From: Sphaerolaimus hirsutus
Taxonomy: Eukaryota > Nematoda > Chromadorea > Monhysterida > Sphaerolaimidae
Direction of reading: 5' to 3'
Assembly: GCA_964036195.1 (NCBI GenBank)
Contig: OZ038457.1
Span: forward strand, 19,557,147-19,621,146
Length of the DNA: 64,000 bases
The translations under genes were made by a program, and so were the position numbers. This document shows, piece after piece, positions 1-11,553 of this stretch. A model generated the notes under the pieces. That model searched no databases, was not told where the DNA came from, and saw nothing but the letters and a program-made list of their open reading frames with translations. Numbering within the stretch: the stretch's first letter is position 1; every line of letters begins with the position of its first letter.

Positions 1-584
1 TGGTCCAAGAAACACGCGGCGGCCCATTTGTTCGCGTCGCGGCGGCAAGATGACATAAGGTTGCGCACCTACAACACTGCGCCTCAGTTCAGTTCACTTG
101 CCATTGCCATCCGCCCAGAATCGACCATTTTTCCTCAAACCCAGTACGCCCGCTGTTGGCATAATAAACGCGGCCGGGCCGGGCCGATTTCAAATTTATG
201 AGCAAAGGCGGCCTCATAAAAACTAAAGTAGTCCCGGCGACTAGATATAGTGCCGCCGCCCGATGTGACTCGGGGCCGCGGCGCCGCCAGCCGCCAAACG
301 TCCCTAGCTGCACGTAGTTTTTGGGAGAAACAATTTGCAAAAATGTTTTTGGGCGCCTTGAATGGCAAAAATTTTTTTTGCCATTTGCTGTTGGCATCGT
401 AATTATGACCGAAACGGTCATTCCCTAGGCAAGCCACCATTTTTTGCAGCTGTGCGCATCGGGGATTAGCTGTTGTGGGCGCGAAAAAGTCACATGGCGC
501 AACCAGATGGAAGCATGCATATGCGCCGTGTGGCTTTTATGCGTTACGTCTGGCGCGCTGGCGCTGGGGGCGGATTCAATTAGA

Positions 585-725
585 ACGTAAGGCGCAGGTA
601 AGGCGCTCGACACACGAGTAAGCCCATTAAATTTTGGCCTATTGTGAGCATTAACGCACGCAATTACATGGCTTACTCGCGTGTTGGGCGCCTTACTGGC
701 ACCTTACTCGCGCCTTAGCTGCAAA
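585..725. repeat. Palindrome-rich AAGGCGC cluster
   Basis: Motifs such as GTAAGGCGC and its reverse GCGCCTTAC recur around an AT-rich centre, so the block can fold on itself. A counterpart lies at about 35425-35560 in the right arm. No coding sense is visible. Neighbouring DNA (about 200-310 and 900-1010) is GC-rich, with repeated GCCAGC units. Confidence 0.5.
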
Positions 726-1820
726 TTGGAATTAGGCCCTGGACTGGTGGCGGGGCGGCGCGTTATGGGGCAACAACGTGACGGGCGGTAATCAAGTGAT
801 GCCGGAATCGGCTGCCGCCAGTGATAATGATATTGGTGTCCCTGTGCGTCAAGGACGGACGGCCGGTGAAAAGTGCCGGTGTAGTGATGAATGTTCGCTG
901 TTTTATCGCCATTGTTCCGTGGGTTGTCTTTCACATTTTTTTCGACGTCTGTTTTTTATCCCGCGCCAACGCCAGCGCCAGCGCCAGACTGAACGCCAGT
1001 CGTTTGGCGCTGAATTTTTTTATGGCAGGATGGCCTTCTTGACGTTCAGGGAAGCATGGAACCTGCGTGCATGTGCACGCACTGTTGACTTTGTTTACGA
1101 ATTTTGTGTAAATAATTACATTTTTGTTGCTCTCGGTGATTCTTATTAATTTAAAATTGGGAATAGTAACATAGTTTTATTGAATAAATATTTATGGGTC
1201 ATTAAATTTGTGTTTTTTGGTGATAAAGGTTACCCCCCGTCCATTTTTTTTCCGGCACAATTGTTAAAACGTTTGCAACATTTTTGGCACGTTTTATAAG
1301 TCAATATTAATGATCATATTTACGTCGCTGTAGAGACATACAGTACCGTATATGCTCCAAAAAGTTCCCAGTGAGTTATTTTTCCATCATACTTTTTAGA
1401 CTGGGGGGTTATACGAGGAGTAGTTAATTGAGGCAGGTCATTTTTCGTGGTAATATCAGCTAAAATATTGTCTGAATTGTATAAAAAATACAAATTCCAT
1501 AGTTCATACAATGAAATCAATGCTGGTGAACATCAGCTGCAAAATAAGACATAAGCTTTTAAAGAACACATACCTATTTACATACAACGATTTTTAATAT
1601 TTAAATATATGGGCATCTTCCCTACCAATCAAAGAGGGGGTGAATTTTTCGCTGGGGTAGTAATTACCCGCAAACGATTACATGACACGATATGATATGA
1701 TAAATCATATCAATTTTAGATGTAAATTACATCAATGTAATGTTGGTTGTGCATAAAAACAACAACAACGCATAGAAATTGCATCAAACTTCAAATTTAT
1801 GATAAATTCTTAACAGTGTA

Positions 1821-2032
1821 TACTCGGATGACATTACGCCGTACATTTTTCCGGAGGAAACACTCCATCATGACGTCATCACTTTCGTTGTCATCATCAT
1901 CTCTTGCCATCACGTCGTCTTAATGATGTCATCACTTCGGCATCATCACGTCTTCCATAAGTTCTCAGCTGGCTGTCTGCCAGCCGAAGACATAACTCCT
2001 ATCTGTTTGTAGAGTATCGTGTCTGCCAAGTA
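1821..2032. mobile_element. Tc1/mariner-type MITE, left arm only
   Basis: The element begins TACTCGG and ends CCAAGTA, between two TA dinucleotides. The right arm (about 34295-34310) has the uninterrupted target with a single TA, so this is an insertion with a TA target duplication, as in Tc1/mariner transposons. The inside has repeated ATGACGTCATCA-like units and no ORF. Confidence 0.75.
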
Positions 2033-2102
2033 TACCTAGTTGCACAGTTGTTAATGAGTAGTTGCTTTTACTCAAAAAGGAAGCATACTCGAGCACCGAG
2101 TA

Positions 2103-3049
2103 AACTCGGCGGACTTTTTGCTATACAATGATCGCATGACGTCATTTCGCTGGAATTCAGCCAAGAATAAAGAATGTAAAATACAGTAAACAATAAAATG
2201 CGCAATCTAAATGACGCAATTTTCGCACGTTCTAAAGCCTACACCCATTTCGCTATACAATTTTGTTCAGTTTAGGTATGATTGATAATGTATTGATTTA
2301 AACTTTGAATGGATATATTCCATTCAGTTTGGGGGTGATTTGATTCCATCCAAACTTTTAACGGGACAAATCTCTTTTTGGATCAGTGCCAAAAATGTTT
2401 GTGGCGCGTGTTCATGAATACTCCGGTTATAAGTCGGGACAATAAATTGCGATGGTTAAGCACAGCGGAATAGCGATCCGCTGAACCGCTAACAACCATG
2501 AGATGCATTTCATTTGATGTTATCCTGTCATTCAAAATTCCGTTCCTGGCCTGGAAACTCATAAAAATCATATCGGCCAAGCGATTAAAAGCAAAAATTT
2601 GTACTCACCGATTATTTTCTTGTTCCGTTCTGATGGAGTTAGAATATTTGACAAAAAGGATTTGTATTTCACTCAAATGGGTAATGTCACTCCTAAAAAA
2701 GCAGAAATGCATCAGTAAAAAACGCTTGGATGTTACATTTGAGCCTTTTCAGGATTTTAAAACACTTCACCCAATCAAATAAGGGTTTTGATTGAATACT
2801 AGAAATTATAAGGAAATAAGTCATTTGCGATTAAGCTAATTCAATAGAATATTCTGCTCAAGCACAATCAGCGTCACAGCTTGCGGAAATGCCGTACTCC
2901 GCATAGTCCAGACCAGACCAGCAAACGCTTTTTCTATTTTTATTTTGTTTTAAATAGGCAGTCGGCGTATGGGCAGTTTCACCTCGCCGACGCTCAGTGA
3001 AGGGAAACATAAGTGGAACAAACTCGTAGAATATCATGTCTGCCGAGTT
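2103..3049. mobile_element. TA-flanked element with CTCGGCGGAC ends, left arm only
   Basis: Ends are AACTCGGCGGAC and GTCTGCCGAGTT, flanked by TA on both sides. The right arm at about 34230 has the target with one TA. The 947-bp interior is AT-rich, with one short unremarkable ORF (2498-2782) that I do not consider a gene. It belongs to the family at 1821, 4090 and 40024. Confidence 0.72.
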
Positions 3050-3897
3050 TAAATAGGCAACACATACTTTGAAAAAAGTATCTGTACTCGTTTGTACGCT
3101 TACTTTTTGTGAGTACTAGAGTACAGTAGAGTAATTTTTGGGGAGTACAGAAAGAGTATTTTTGCAATGCGAGAACCCTGCTTTTCATAAAGAATACTAT
3201 TCACAGAAAGCAAACACCTTATTGATGTCTAGGGTAAACATTCATAATGCTTTTTCCAGAAAGAAAAGGTAATTTTACTAACTTTTATCCATTCCTAAAA
3301 GAAAAATACTCCCATTTATGCATTCTGTTCTGAGAAAAAGTATGTGACTCTCATTTACTCGCGAGTAAAAGTAAAATAATTACTTTCTAAATACGCTTTC
3401 TGTACTCGAGGGTGAGTAAAAACAAAATACTTTCGCATACGCATATTTTGAAAAAAGTTCGGTACTTTTAACAACTGGGCCTAGTTGTAGTATAAATACC
3501 TGGTGCGAGATTTAAAGAGCCCAACTCAATGTAAAAAAATCAGGAAATATCTGACACCTTAGAGTTAGATCCGAAATAAATGTCCATACTGTCTAGCAGA
3601 AAAAGCGGGCTAATTAAATTCCGCCCCTGCGTTCTTTTCTTTCATGCCCATCCATTTCTCTCACATTCGGAACGAGGGCGATGTTTCAGGATCGAACGAG
3701 ATCGCTTGTCAAGAACATAAATTCCTCAGACATAAATATCGCTTGAGCGGTTCATTTTTTCAATGTTCGCCACGTCGTTATGGCTGAATTGAATTGGGCA
3801 TTCACGTGTGCAAATGTCTCGTTTGTGACGCCAGATTTATAACATGGTGGCGCGTGGCACCGTAAAAATGGATGGGAGTCACTGTGATTATTTGGAA

Positions 3898-4087
3898 TAC
3901 TGGGCGGACAGCACACCTAGTATGAAACCTACCATAATTTACTGAATAAAGTCTTGTGATTTAATTTCGTAATTAATTGTTCAATAGTAAAAACGAAATA
4001 TTATGATGAAAAAACTGTATAATTTTTGGTTCATGATTCAGATGGGTTATGGTAGGTTTTCATACTAAGTGTGCTGTCCACCGCTTA
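3898..4087. mobile_element. Palindromic MITE, GGACAGCACAC ends
   Basis: GGACAGCACACCTAGTATG near the start is mirrored by CATACTAAGTGTGCTGTCC near the end, with the CCTACCATAA arm also mirrored. A counterpart is at about 33195-33380 in the right arm and a relative at 40024-40212. No coding potential. Confidence 0.6.
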
Positions 4088-4089
4088 TA

Positions 4090-4326
4090 TACTCGGCGGA
4101 CCGGTTGCTATGTGTTTTTTGGATAGAAAAATTGTTCCACAAAAAAAGGAAAAACCTTTCGGGAAAAACATAAGTTGCATATGGAAATGAAAAAGCTTGC
4201 ACATGACTCCGCCTTTTTTTTTTTTGGAATATTTTTTCTTTTTTTGTGAAGTGCGTACATCCTGCTCGCGCGTTATCGACTAAGACATAACTAATTTGGG
4301 GTGCATACTTTGCGGTCAGCCGAGTA
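4090..4326. mobile_element. TACTCGGCGGAC-ended MITE
   Basis: Begins TACTCGGCGGACCGG and ends GGTCAGCCGAGTA, flanked by TA on each side, as expected for a Tc1/mariner-type target. Present in both arms (right copy about 32950-33196), so it predates the duplication. Poly-A/T rich inside. Confidence 0.6.
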
Positions 4327-4468
4327 TATGTTCCGGAATAATTGGGACAATACTTTTGTGAGATACCTAACTGATCTCTTGTGCCCACGGGACGGTTCCC
4401 TCACGGATCTCCCTGGCATGGAGTCCCTGTTTCTGATATTTTAAAAATTGGGCAGCATATATCTATCT

Positions 4469-4615
4469 ACCGTATTCCCTCGAAATACCCCCAGGGGGTT
4501 TGTTTTTTTCAGAGTGGAAATTGGGGGGTATTTCGAGGGAGTTTATTATTTCGTCAGAAATTGGTAGTATACGATTCCAGGAATTTCAAAGGGGGGATTT
4601 CGAGGAAATACGGTA
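4469..4615. mobile_element. CGAAATA-type foldback element
   Basis: Starts TACCGTATTCCCTCGAAATA and ends with the inverse (CGAGGAAATACGGTA), enclosing C-run/G-run segments. It is a short member of a family with many copies in the window. Right-arm copy about 32664-32815. Confidence 0.7.
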
Positions 4616-4670
4616 TGTGGAGCTGGAATTATTGTCAGAAGCGCTCAATGTGCGTAAATACGAAACTTTT

Positions 4671-4866
4671 CAACCGTTACTTTTTCAACCGAAACTTCAA
4701 ATACTCGTAGATCAGCTTTGAAGGCATTTTGGTTTACCGAAATGAGTAATTTTTGATTCCCATGAACTGTAGTTGACGGCCACCTCATTCTATTATCGTA
4801 AACTCAAAATTCAAATACATTCAATGCTGATTTGTGAGTTTTCAAAGTTTCGGTTGAAAACTACTG
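4671..4866. mobile_element. Palindromic MITE with CAACCGAAACTT arms
   Basis: CAACCGAAACTTCAAA near the left end and TTTCAAAGTTTCGGTTG near the right are inverted repeats, with AGTTGACGGCC in the middle. The same architecture and core recur at 16573-16764. No ORF. Confidence 0.55.
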
Positions 4867-4868
4867 TG

Positions 4869-5171
4869 CAGAGGTGGTCAAAGTACTGAACTATTTTAAA
4901 AGTAAACGTAAACGTAAAGTATTTTTCTTTTACTCACCCCTGATTACAGAAAACGTTAAGTATTTTTTAAATACTTTTAACACTGCGTAAAACGTGAGTA
5001 AAATGACATTTTCTGTCCCCTAAAAATACGTTTTCTGTACTCGCGTACTTTCAAAAAGTACGCGAGTAAATGAGTACTGGTGATTTTTTCGCGAGGAAAC
5101 GTAAACGTATTTACGCAGTACTCGAGTATACGTATTTATCGAGTAAACGTAAATACCTTTTAACAACTATG
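4869..5171. mobile_element. hAT-type MITE, CAGAG(T/G)TGGT ends, 8-bp TSD
   Basis: Flanked by CTACTGTG at 4861-4868 and 5172-5179. Left end reads CAGAGGTGGTCAAAGTACTG; right end reads TTTTAACAACTATG. An 8-bp duplication and a CA.. terminus are typical of hAT transposons. The same family sits on splice sites at 14215 and 44914. The right arm has the matching insertion at 32108-32410 with CACAGTAG duplications, so it predates the duplication. Confidence 0.78.
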
Positions 5172-5304
5172 CTACTGTGTAGAGCTATTTAGTTTACTGC
5201 AGTGCAATGGACGCAATAAAATAAACTTTTCCCACATTATCACAAGTCAGGAATTGTTTTATGGTCGTGAATAGATTTTTTGAAGTTTTATGAATGATCC
5301 TGAT

Positions 5305-5644
5305 CAGGGTTGGCAAAATCTCAGAAAAAAATAAAAATAAAATAAAAATAAAATAGAAAATAAAAGAATAAAATAAAAGTAAAATGTAAAATTGAAGAAT
5401 AAAATAAAAATAAAATACAATTTTAATAAAAATAAAATAAAATTTTAGTAAAAAGCATTTTACTTAAATCAATCCTGGTCACGATCTAAAATATAAAATA
5501 AAAATAAAATTAAAATAAAATGAAAAATTGAAGAATAAAATAAAAATAAAATGGAAAATTGAAGAATAAAATAAAAATAAAATACAATTTTAATAAAAAT
5601 AAAATACAATTTTAGTAAAAAGAATTTTACTAAAACCAACCCTA
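5305..5644. mobile_element. hAT-type MITE with AAATAAAAT core, left arm only
   Basis: Flanked by direct repeats ATCCTGAT (5297-5304 and 5645-5652). Ends are CAGGGTTGG and CCAACCCTA; the core is irregular AAATAAAAT repeats. The right arm has the empty site, one copy of the same octamer (ATCAGGAT on +) at 31975-31982. The insertion is therefore younger than the split of the two arms. The same family, much larger, is at 62382-63383. Confidence 0.9.
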
Positions 5645-6139
5645 ATCCTGATTACCAAATTTATATTTCCTATAAATTAATTAAATCAATTTTATTTCCT
5701 CGTTTATTGGGTAATTTCATAAAAAAATAAATGCTTTTCGACGGAGTTAAGGGGCTTTTGCGCGATCTTTATGTAACTGTATTTTCAATAAATAAATTGA
5801 AATTTACACAACAAAAAACATTTCAAGCTGTGACACGTAAATCAGCGTTTGAGCTGCGATTACAGCTTGACGTGAAATTTAAACACGCAAAAACTGTTCC
5901 AATTAAACTGGCAATTGTAAGCATAGTATAATAATTGATAGACATTTTTTGAGCCGTGTTGAATTGAATATTTTATTTTGTTTCCATTCTTAATTCCAGT
6001 AAATTAAACAGTGTTTTTTGGTAGTATAGCGTGCGCAAGATAGAATAATAGACACATTGATGTATACTGGTGGACCGCAAAGTGTGCACCCAAAGTCTTA
6101 GCCGATAACGCACGAGCACTATAATTAATTACCTATGTA

Positions 6140-6591
6140 TACCGTATTTCCTCGAAATACCCCCCCCCTTGAAATACCCCCCCCCTCGTTTGACCCCCCC
6201 CTCTCGAGACCACTATGAAACAATCACCCCCCCCTCGAAATACCCCCCCCCCAAATTGAGTGTAAAGGGAACGTACATGACAATAACTGTAGTTTGTGTT
6301 CAGTGTACTGCAGAACACACGTTAAAACAATGTCGGTGTCACGTTAGAACAGTGTACATACCATCTACATACTAATATTAGTCTACAGAACCTTATAAAT
6401 GGCGGTTTTTGTTGCATTTTTCGACGTCTGCGTACGTTTCAGACGACAATTTCGTACTTGGTTTTCAAAAATTTTCTTGTGAAGCAATAACCCCCCCCCC
6501 TCGAAATACCCCCCCCTCGTTCAACCCCCCCCCCCTCTCGGGACCACTATGAAACAATCACCCCCGGGGGGTATTTCGAGGAAATACGGTA
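6140..6591. mobile_element. CGAAATA-type foldback element
   Basis: Begins TACCGTATTTCCTCGAAATA and ends with its reverse complement. Blocks CCCCCCTCGAAATACCCC and CTCGAGACCACTATGAAACA repeat inside on both sides of a unique 230-bp centre. Nearly the same sequence is at 15265-15701, so this is a defined family, not random C-runs. Confidence 0.8.
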
Positions 6592-6984
6592 TACACGTTA
6601 ACAACAATATTTTAATTGAAAAAGTTAGAGTAGAGTACAACCAACATATTTACTTTTCGTGCCAGAAGTAATTTTTCAATTTTTGTTGCAATTTTTATTT
6701 ACTTAATGATGGCGTCATGATGGAGTGCTTCGTTTAGAAAAATGGATACATAGCACTTACATGGGGGATTCTTTTGCTAATTTACGTGGGGGGGGGGGTT
6801 ATTCCGGGGATCACTGGCGCAGGCAAATCTTACACAAATCAAGAACATAATCTAGAATATGATATAATATTTCGCGAGAGGCCGCAGACTAATCAATTTA
6901 CGCTTCAACAAGAATTAAAATGAATATTATCCGTTCTCTACGCAAACAGACGCTGAAAAAAAATTACGTGACCCATTCAACATG

Positions 6985-7290
6985 TGAAACCTGCTAATAA
7001 TGCGGCGCCAGCCAGCCGCCAGGGGCAGGGCCCTTTTTGCAGCCGGGCCGCCGTCCCCACCGACGGACCCATTATGCAGCGAGAAATATCCACGCGCGGC
7101 GTATTTCATGCCGGCGGCGCGACGGGGCGGCAGCGGCCGCGGCGGCACAGATCAAAGACTCGGGGCCCGCGCAGCCGGGGCGGCACTGTGTGTTCGCCTG
7201 AATCGGAATGAAACCGCCCCGGTGCCGGCCGGCCGTGCCGTGAGAGAAGGTAGGAAAACCACGGGCGGGTATAATGCAGTGGCAACGCCC
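6985..7290. other. GC-rich CpG-dense island of unknown function
   Basis: A sharp rise in GC and CpG compared with the AT-rich surroundings, well preserved in the other arm (about 30780-31075). Several frames stay open simply because of the composition, so open frames are not evidence of coding. It could be a promoter, an unspliced 5' exon, or a fragment of a GC-rich repeat. Confidence 0.4.
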
Positions 7291-9296
7291 ACTCGTTCTT
7301 GATGGATATTTTTTTCCTGAGATTACGGATGATAGTACTCGCGCGCAGCTATTGTGACCGGGTGCACTGATAGAAATACAATAGAATAGAAATGCAAAGG
7401 GGTCCGGGCATGGCATTTGATTGGCACGACACTTCTTTATGGGTATACTCGGCGGACATGATACTCTGCGCTCGCACTCATTTATGTCTCACGTTGGAAG
7501 CGTGCCAATGATGATAAAAGATTTTTGTAGAAATAATGAAAAATATCATTGATGGAATAAGTTAACGTATAGCGTTACAACAGAGATGACTTTTTTCAAC
7601 TTTTTATAAAAATCCGATGCGTAAAAAAAATCGTTGGCACGCTTCCAGCGTGAACTACGCGTGAAGGGTATGAAGCGACTGGAGTATATTTCGATCTCGA
7701 CGATTTTTTATCGAATCTCGTAGGCTGCATCTGCATCTAAAATTTTCCGATGCAATGAATCGGTCCGCTCGAAAAAGCCTAGCGGTCTAATTAAAATCCA
7801 TCCCAGACGACGCGTTGTAAAATTTCTAGTATCCATTGCTGGTCAAAAATCAAAAAGAAAAAGAAAAAACGAAAAAAAGAAAAAAAGAAGGAAGTTTTAG
7901 CGGACAAGGCCACCGAACTCTTGAAATCAAAATATTAAAAAATTCAAAATCCATCGATCGAAAACTGATCGACAAAACGATCCGGCCGTTTTACAGACGA
8001 GCGACACAAAACCATCCTACCCGGTCTCACACGAACAGGAAAAAACAGGAAAATTTTGAAAATATTTTACAAGGAAAAAGCGTTATACAGAATGAAATGG
8101 GGCGACTAGAAGCGACTGGCGCCGTCGAGCAACACCCAGGGCTCATTCACACGGAATGCATTTACACACCCCAGTATTTATGTGCATTTTATAAGTGTGA
8201 ATGGCGCCATGGCGCCAATGGCACGTGTTTGACGTAAAAAATTGGTGTAAAATGCATTTGAGGAGTCTAATTCTAAGTCGACAAGTTCACAAAATGCGAT
8301 TTCAACAAAATATGTAAGTTTCAGATCCAATTCGCGGTCCGTGGTGCGTGTCCAATTTGGCTATCTCATGTCTACCATCAAGTTCCAAATGTTGACAATA
8401 AAGTGTCAAATTTTCAGCCCCTGCTCTGTGAATGTGAAAATGTGTATATGTGAAAAATGGGGTGTCCATAGAATTCCATTTGGGCAGTGCAAAACTGTTT
8501 TGGGGAGGGAAATGGACTTGTAGACTTCTTCTTCTTGTCGAAATCAGTGTCCATAGTGGACTTATCACATTTCTTGCTTTTTCCCAACAAAAAATATGTG
8601 TAGGTGGACTTGTTGACTTTTAGCCCAACACTAAGTGGGTTTGTCGACTTCTTGCCCAATTTTTTCCACGTTTTCCCACAATATCAAAGTTGACGCTATC
8701 AAGTGAGGTCAAAAAATTTATGGAAAATAATGAAAAAGTGCAGGAAAAGCCCCAGATGATGTTTGTGGGCCTAACTCAAAACTTTCTTATTTTGGACATT
8801 TTCGACTTTTAGAATTGGATGCCTCATTTGCATTACAATATTTATACACGGTGGTTGTGATGGGGGTGGTGATGATGATATTCATCAATTATTCAAGATT
8901 TATTCAATGTTAAGAGCACTTTTGGATGAAAGAGTCTGCTGACCACACACCATAATATGAAATGTCACATATTTATGATATTCCATATCTGAATAAAAAC
9001 ACCAAAAAATATCTCACACACCAAATTTGTTACAAAATGTATCATGTGACTTTGTCACCAGAATACGGTAGCGTGCATTCCGGCCAGTGTGCAAAATGTT
9101 TCAAATCAACCCTATGTGTGAAAATGTTGAGCTCAAAATATGTTTACATTTATTTTATAATTAATAATACCTGAATAAAATAGGTAGATAAATATAATGT
9201 TGATATAATTGAGGCATACATGCACAAGTATGGCAGTGTAGTACAAAGCTGTTGAGACGATTCGGGCACATTCTAAACAACAAAAATCAGATTAAG

Positions 9297-9506
9297 GTGC
9301 CACTCCCAGACCCTGTAAAATGTTAAATGTTATGCAAAGTGTCAAAGGTCATGTAAAATGTCCTGTAAAACGTCGTCAGCCATTTTACATTTCTTTTGAC
9401 ACTCTGCATAACATTTGATATTCTACACGGAATTTTACATGACTTTTGACACTTTGCATGCCATTTTCCATTTACATGGCATTTTACAGGGTTTGGACGT
9501 GCCCAC
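9297..9506. mobile_element. Introner-like palindromic element
   Basis: Left end GTGCCACTCCCAGACCCTGT is the terminal repeat of the element that forms introns at 12093, 23750 and 46555; the right end (ACAGGGTTTGGACGTGCCC) is a diverged inverse. The interior is a near-palindrome of ATGTAAAATG and CATTTTACAT words. Right-arm copy 27555-27765. Flanking DNA is not recognisably coding, so whether this copy is spliced is unknown. Confidence 0.72.
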
Positions 9507-10552
9507 GCTCCTTTTTCCAACTTCTATTCTCCAAAAGGGAACTGAAATGTGCGGGCGGCGGGCTCAAAGTGCTCGCATTCTCCAGTCGCCGGTTTACGAG
9601 CGGTCGTAAAATATTTTATGGCCACATAAACGGCATATGTACGGCCCGCTTTACATGTCTGTACGCACAAATGAACGCTGGGTTCTCTGAAAGGAACTTT
9701 TGAGAGTACGATTTGAATGAAGAATGTTTCACGTTGGCGACTTTAATTTTCTCTACCACTGCCGCGGTTTGGGTGAAAAATGGGCCGAAAAAAATTGTCG
9801 GGCACTTTACGAAATCTTGCGAAAACGGCGCGGAATCTTAAAACGGCTTCGGTGTGTCTTGATTTATTGCTTTTACGGCCGCGCTCGACTATGTATCGAT
9901 TTTGCAATTTGATGTGTTTTCTCGTGATTATTTCTGAGATTTTTTGTGTGTGTCACACTGATCGAATGAAATAAATATTTTAATGTCCTTCATTTCTGCT
10001 TGCGAAAATTTCATTGTGAAAAAATAGCATACGCAAATCGAATCGTATAAATTCACAGGAATACGTCGCCTTTGCAAAAATGCGCCCGGCTGTTTTCCCA
10101 GTAGCTGTCGCCATCTCCAGCTGTCGTTACGCCGTACGGGTTCTGATAAATTAATTAAAAAATCAGACATATAAATAAGTCATAAAATACGCATTTATTT
10201 TCAATATTCCAAACCTGTTGCGTGGTGCTTCGGACATCAGAAATCTCGTCAGATTCCACTTTCCTGTCGTTTTTCGGCGGAAAATCGCGCGCTGGGTCCA
10301 ATTCGGACACAGCTGATTCACCCAAATCTTTTTCTTTTTCAACTGGTCTGCGTTTTTTATCGATAAAATTATGCTTGCATCGAGGCTCGAGGGGTGGCGG
10401 CTCATTCGAGGGGGGGGGGGGGGCTTATTCGAGGGGGGGGGGGGGGCTTATTCGAGTGGGGTTATTATTTCGTCAGAAATTTTCGTAAGGATCGTAGTCA
10501 ATAGTAGCCATTTGCGTACTCAAAACAGGTAATAAATGTGTCCAAACAGGAG

Positions 10553-10880
10553 ACCGTATTTGCTTGAATAATCCCCTGGGGGATTATTATTTCGCCAGAC
10601 GTTTTTGTGGGGGGAACTATTCGAGGGGGGAAGTATTCGAGGGGGAATTATTCTGTCGTCAAAATGTTCGAGCATATTTCATTCAAGTCACTTCACGAAA
10701 TTTTTTGCACTTTTTAACACGTGCCATTTTTGTCAAAATTTGGCACACCTAATTGATGAAATATCTTTAAGGGGGGGTATTCGAGGGGGGATTATTATTT
10801 CCTCACTCGTCTTACAGGGGGGGGGGATTATTCGATGGGGGAATTATTCGAGGGGGGGAACAATTCAAGCAAATATGGTA
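10553..10880. mobile_element. Variant foldback, ACCGTATTTGCTTGAATAAT ends
   Basis: Same plan as the CGAAATA foldbacks (ACCGTATTT terminus, inner C-runs or G-runs) but with CTTGAATAATCCCC inner words. Ends CAAGCAAATATGGTA. Right-arm copy about 25128-25455; another at 45734-45995. Confidence 0.65.
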
Positions 10881-11553
10881 TATTTGTAATTAAAAACGTA
10901 GATAGCTACACAAACTAGTCTATGTGTAACTGCAATGCATATTGGCAGTAATAAATACATTATGTACATTGCATACATCATACATGATGTACATCATTCC
11001 GGAGGGGGGTATTTCGAGGGGGTTTATTCCCCAGCACATTTTGAGGGGGTTAATCAGAGGGGGGAGTTAACTCAAGGGGGACAATTCGAGGGGGGGTACA
11101 CTAAAAGGCGGGATAATTCGGGCGGGATTTTAAGGCGGGATTTTAAAAAAATATGATAATATAGAAACCCTTATACCTACTTATTTACCTATATTTTCAC
11201 CGGATTTTTACCAGAGAGATTCTATGATATTTTAATTTAAGAGAAGAAAGTAAATTTACAATAGATTTATAGACGCATTATATTCATTTACACACATTTT
11301 CTCCGTTTATTCAGAGAGATTTGATCAAATCTTTTTCGACACATCTTCTTAGGTTTTATTGAATTAGAAATGCTAATTGTGACGCACGCACTCACATCAG
11401 TGTTGTTAAAAGTACCGAACTTATACAAAGTACCGTATTTCCTCGAACCCCCCCCCCCTCGAAATACCCCCCGTCTCGAAATACCCCCTCAAAATGGCAA
11501 CTATGAATTTATTAGCCCCCCCCCCCCCGAAATCTCGTTTTAACAACTATGAC

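Noticed and set aside
7836-8237. A lysine-rich open frame
   Set aside because: It starts in an AAAG/AAAAAG low-complexity run, is not preserved in the right arm, and has no recognisable domain.
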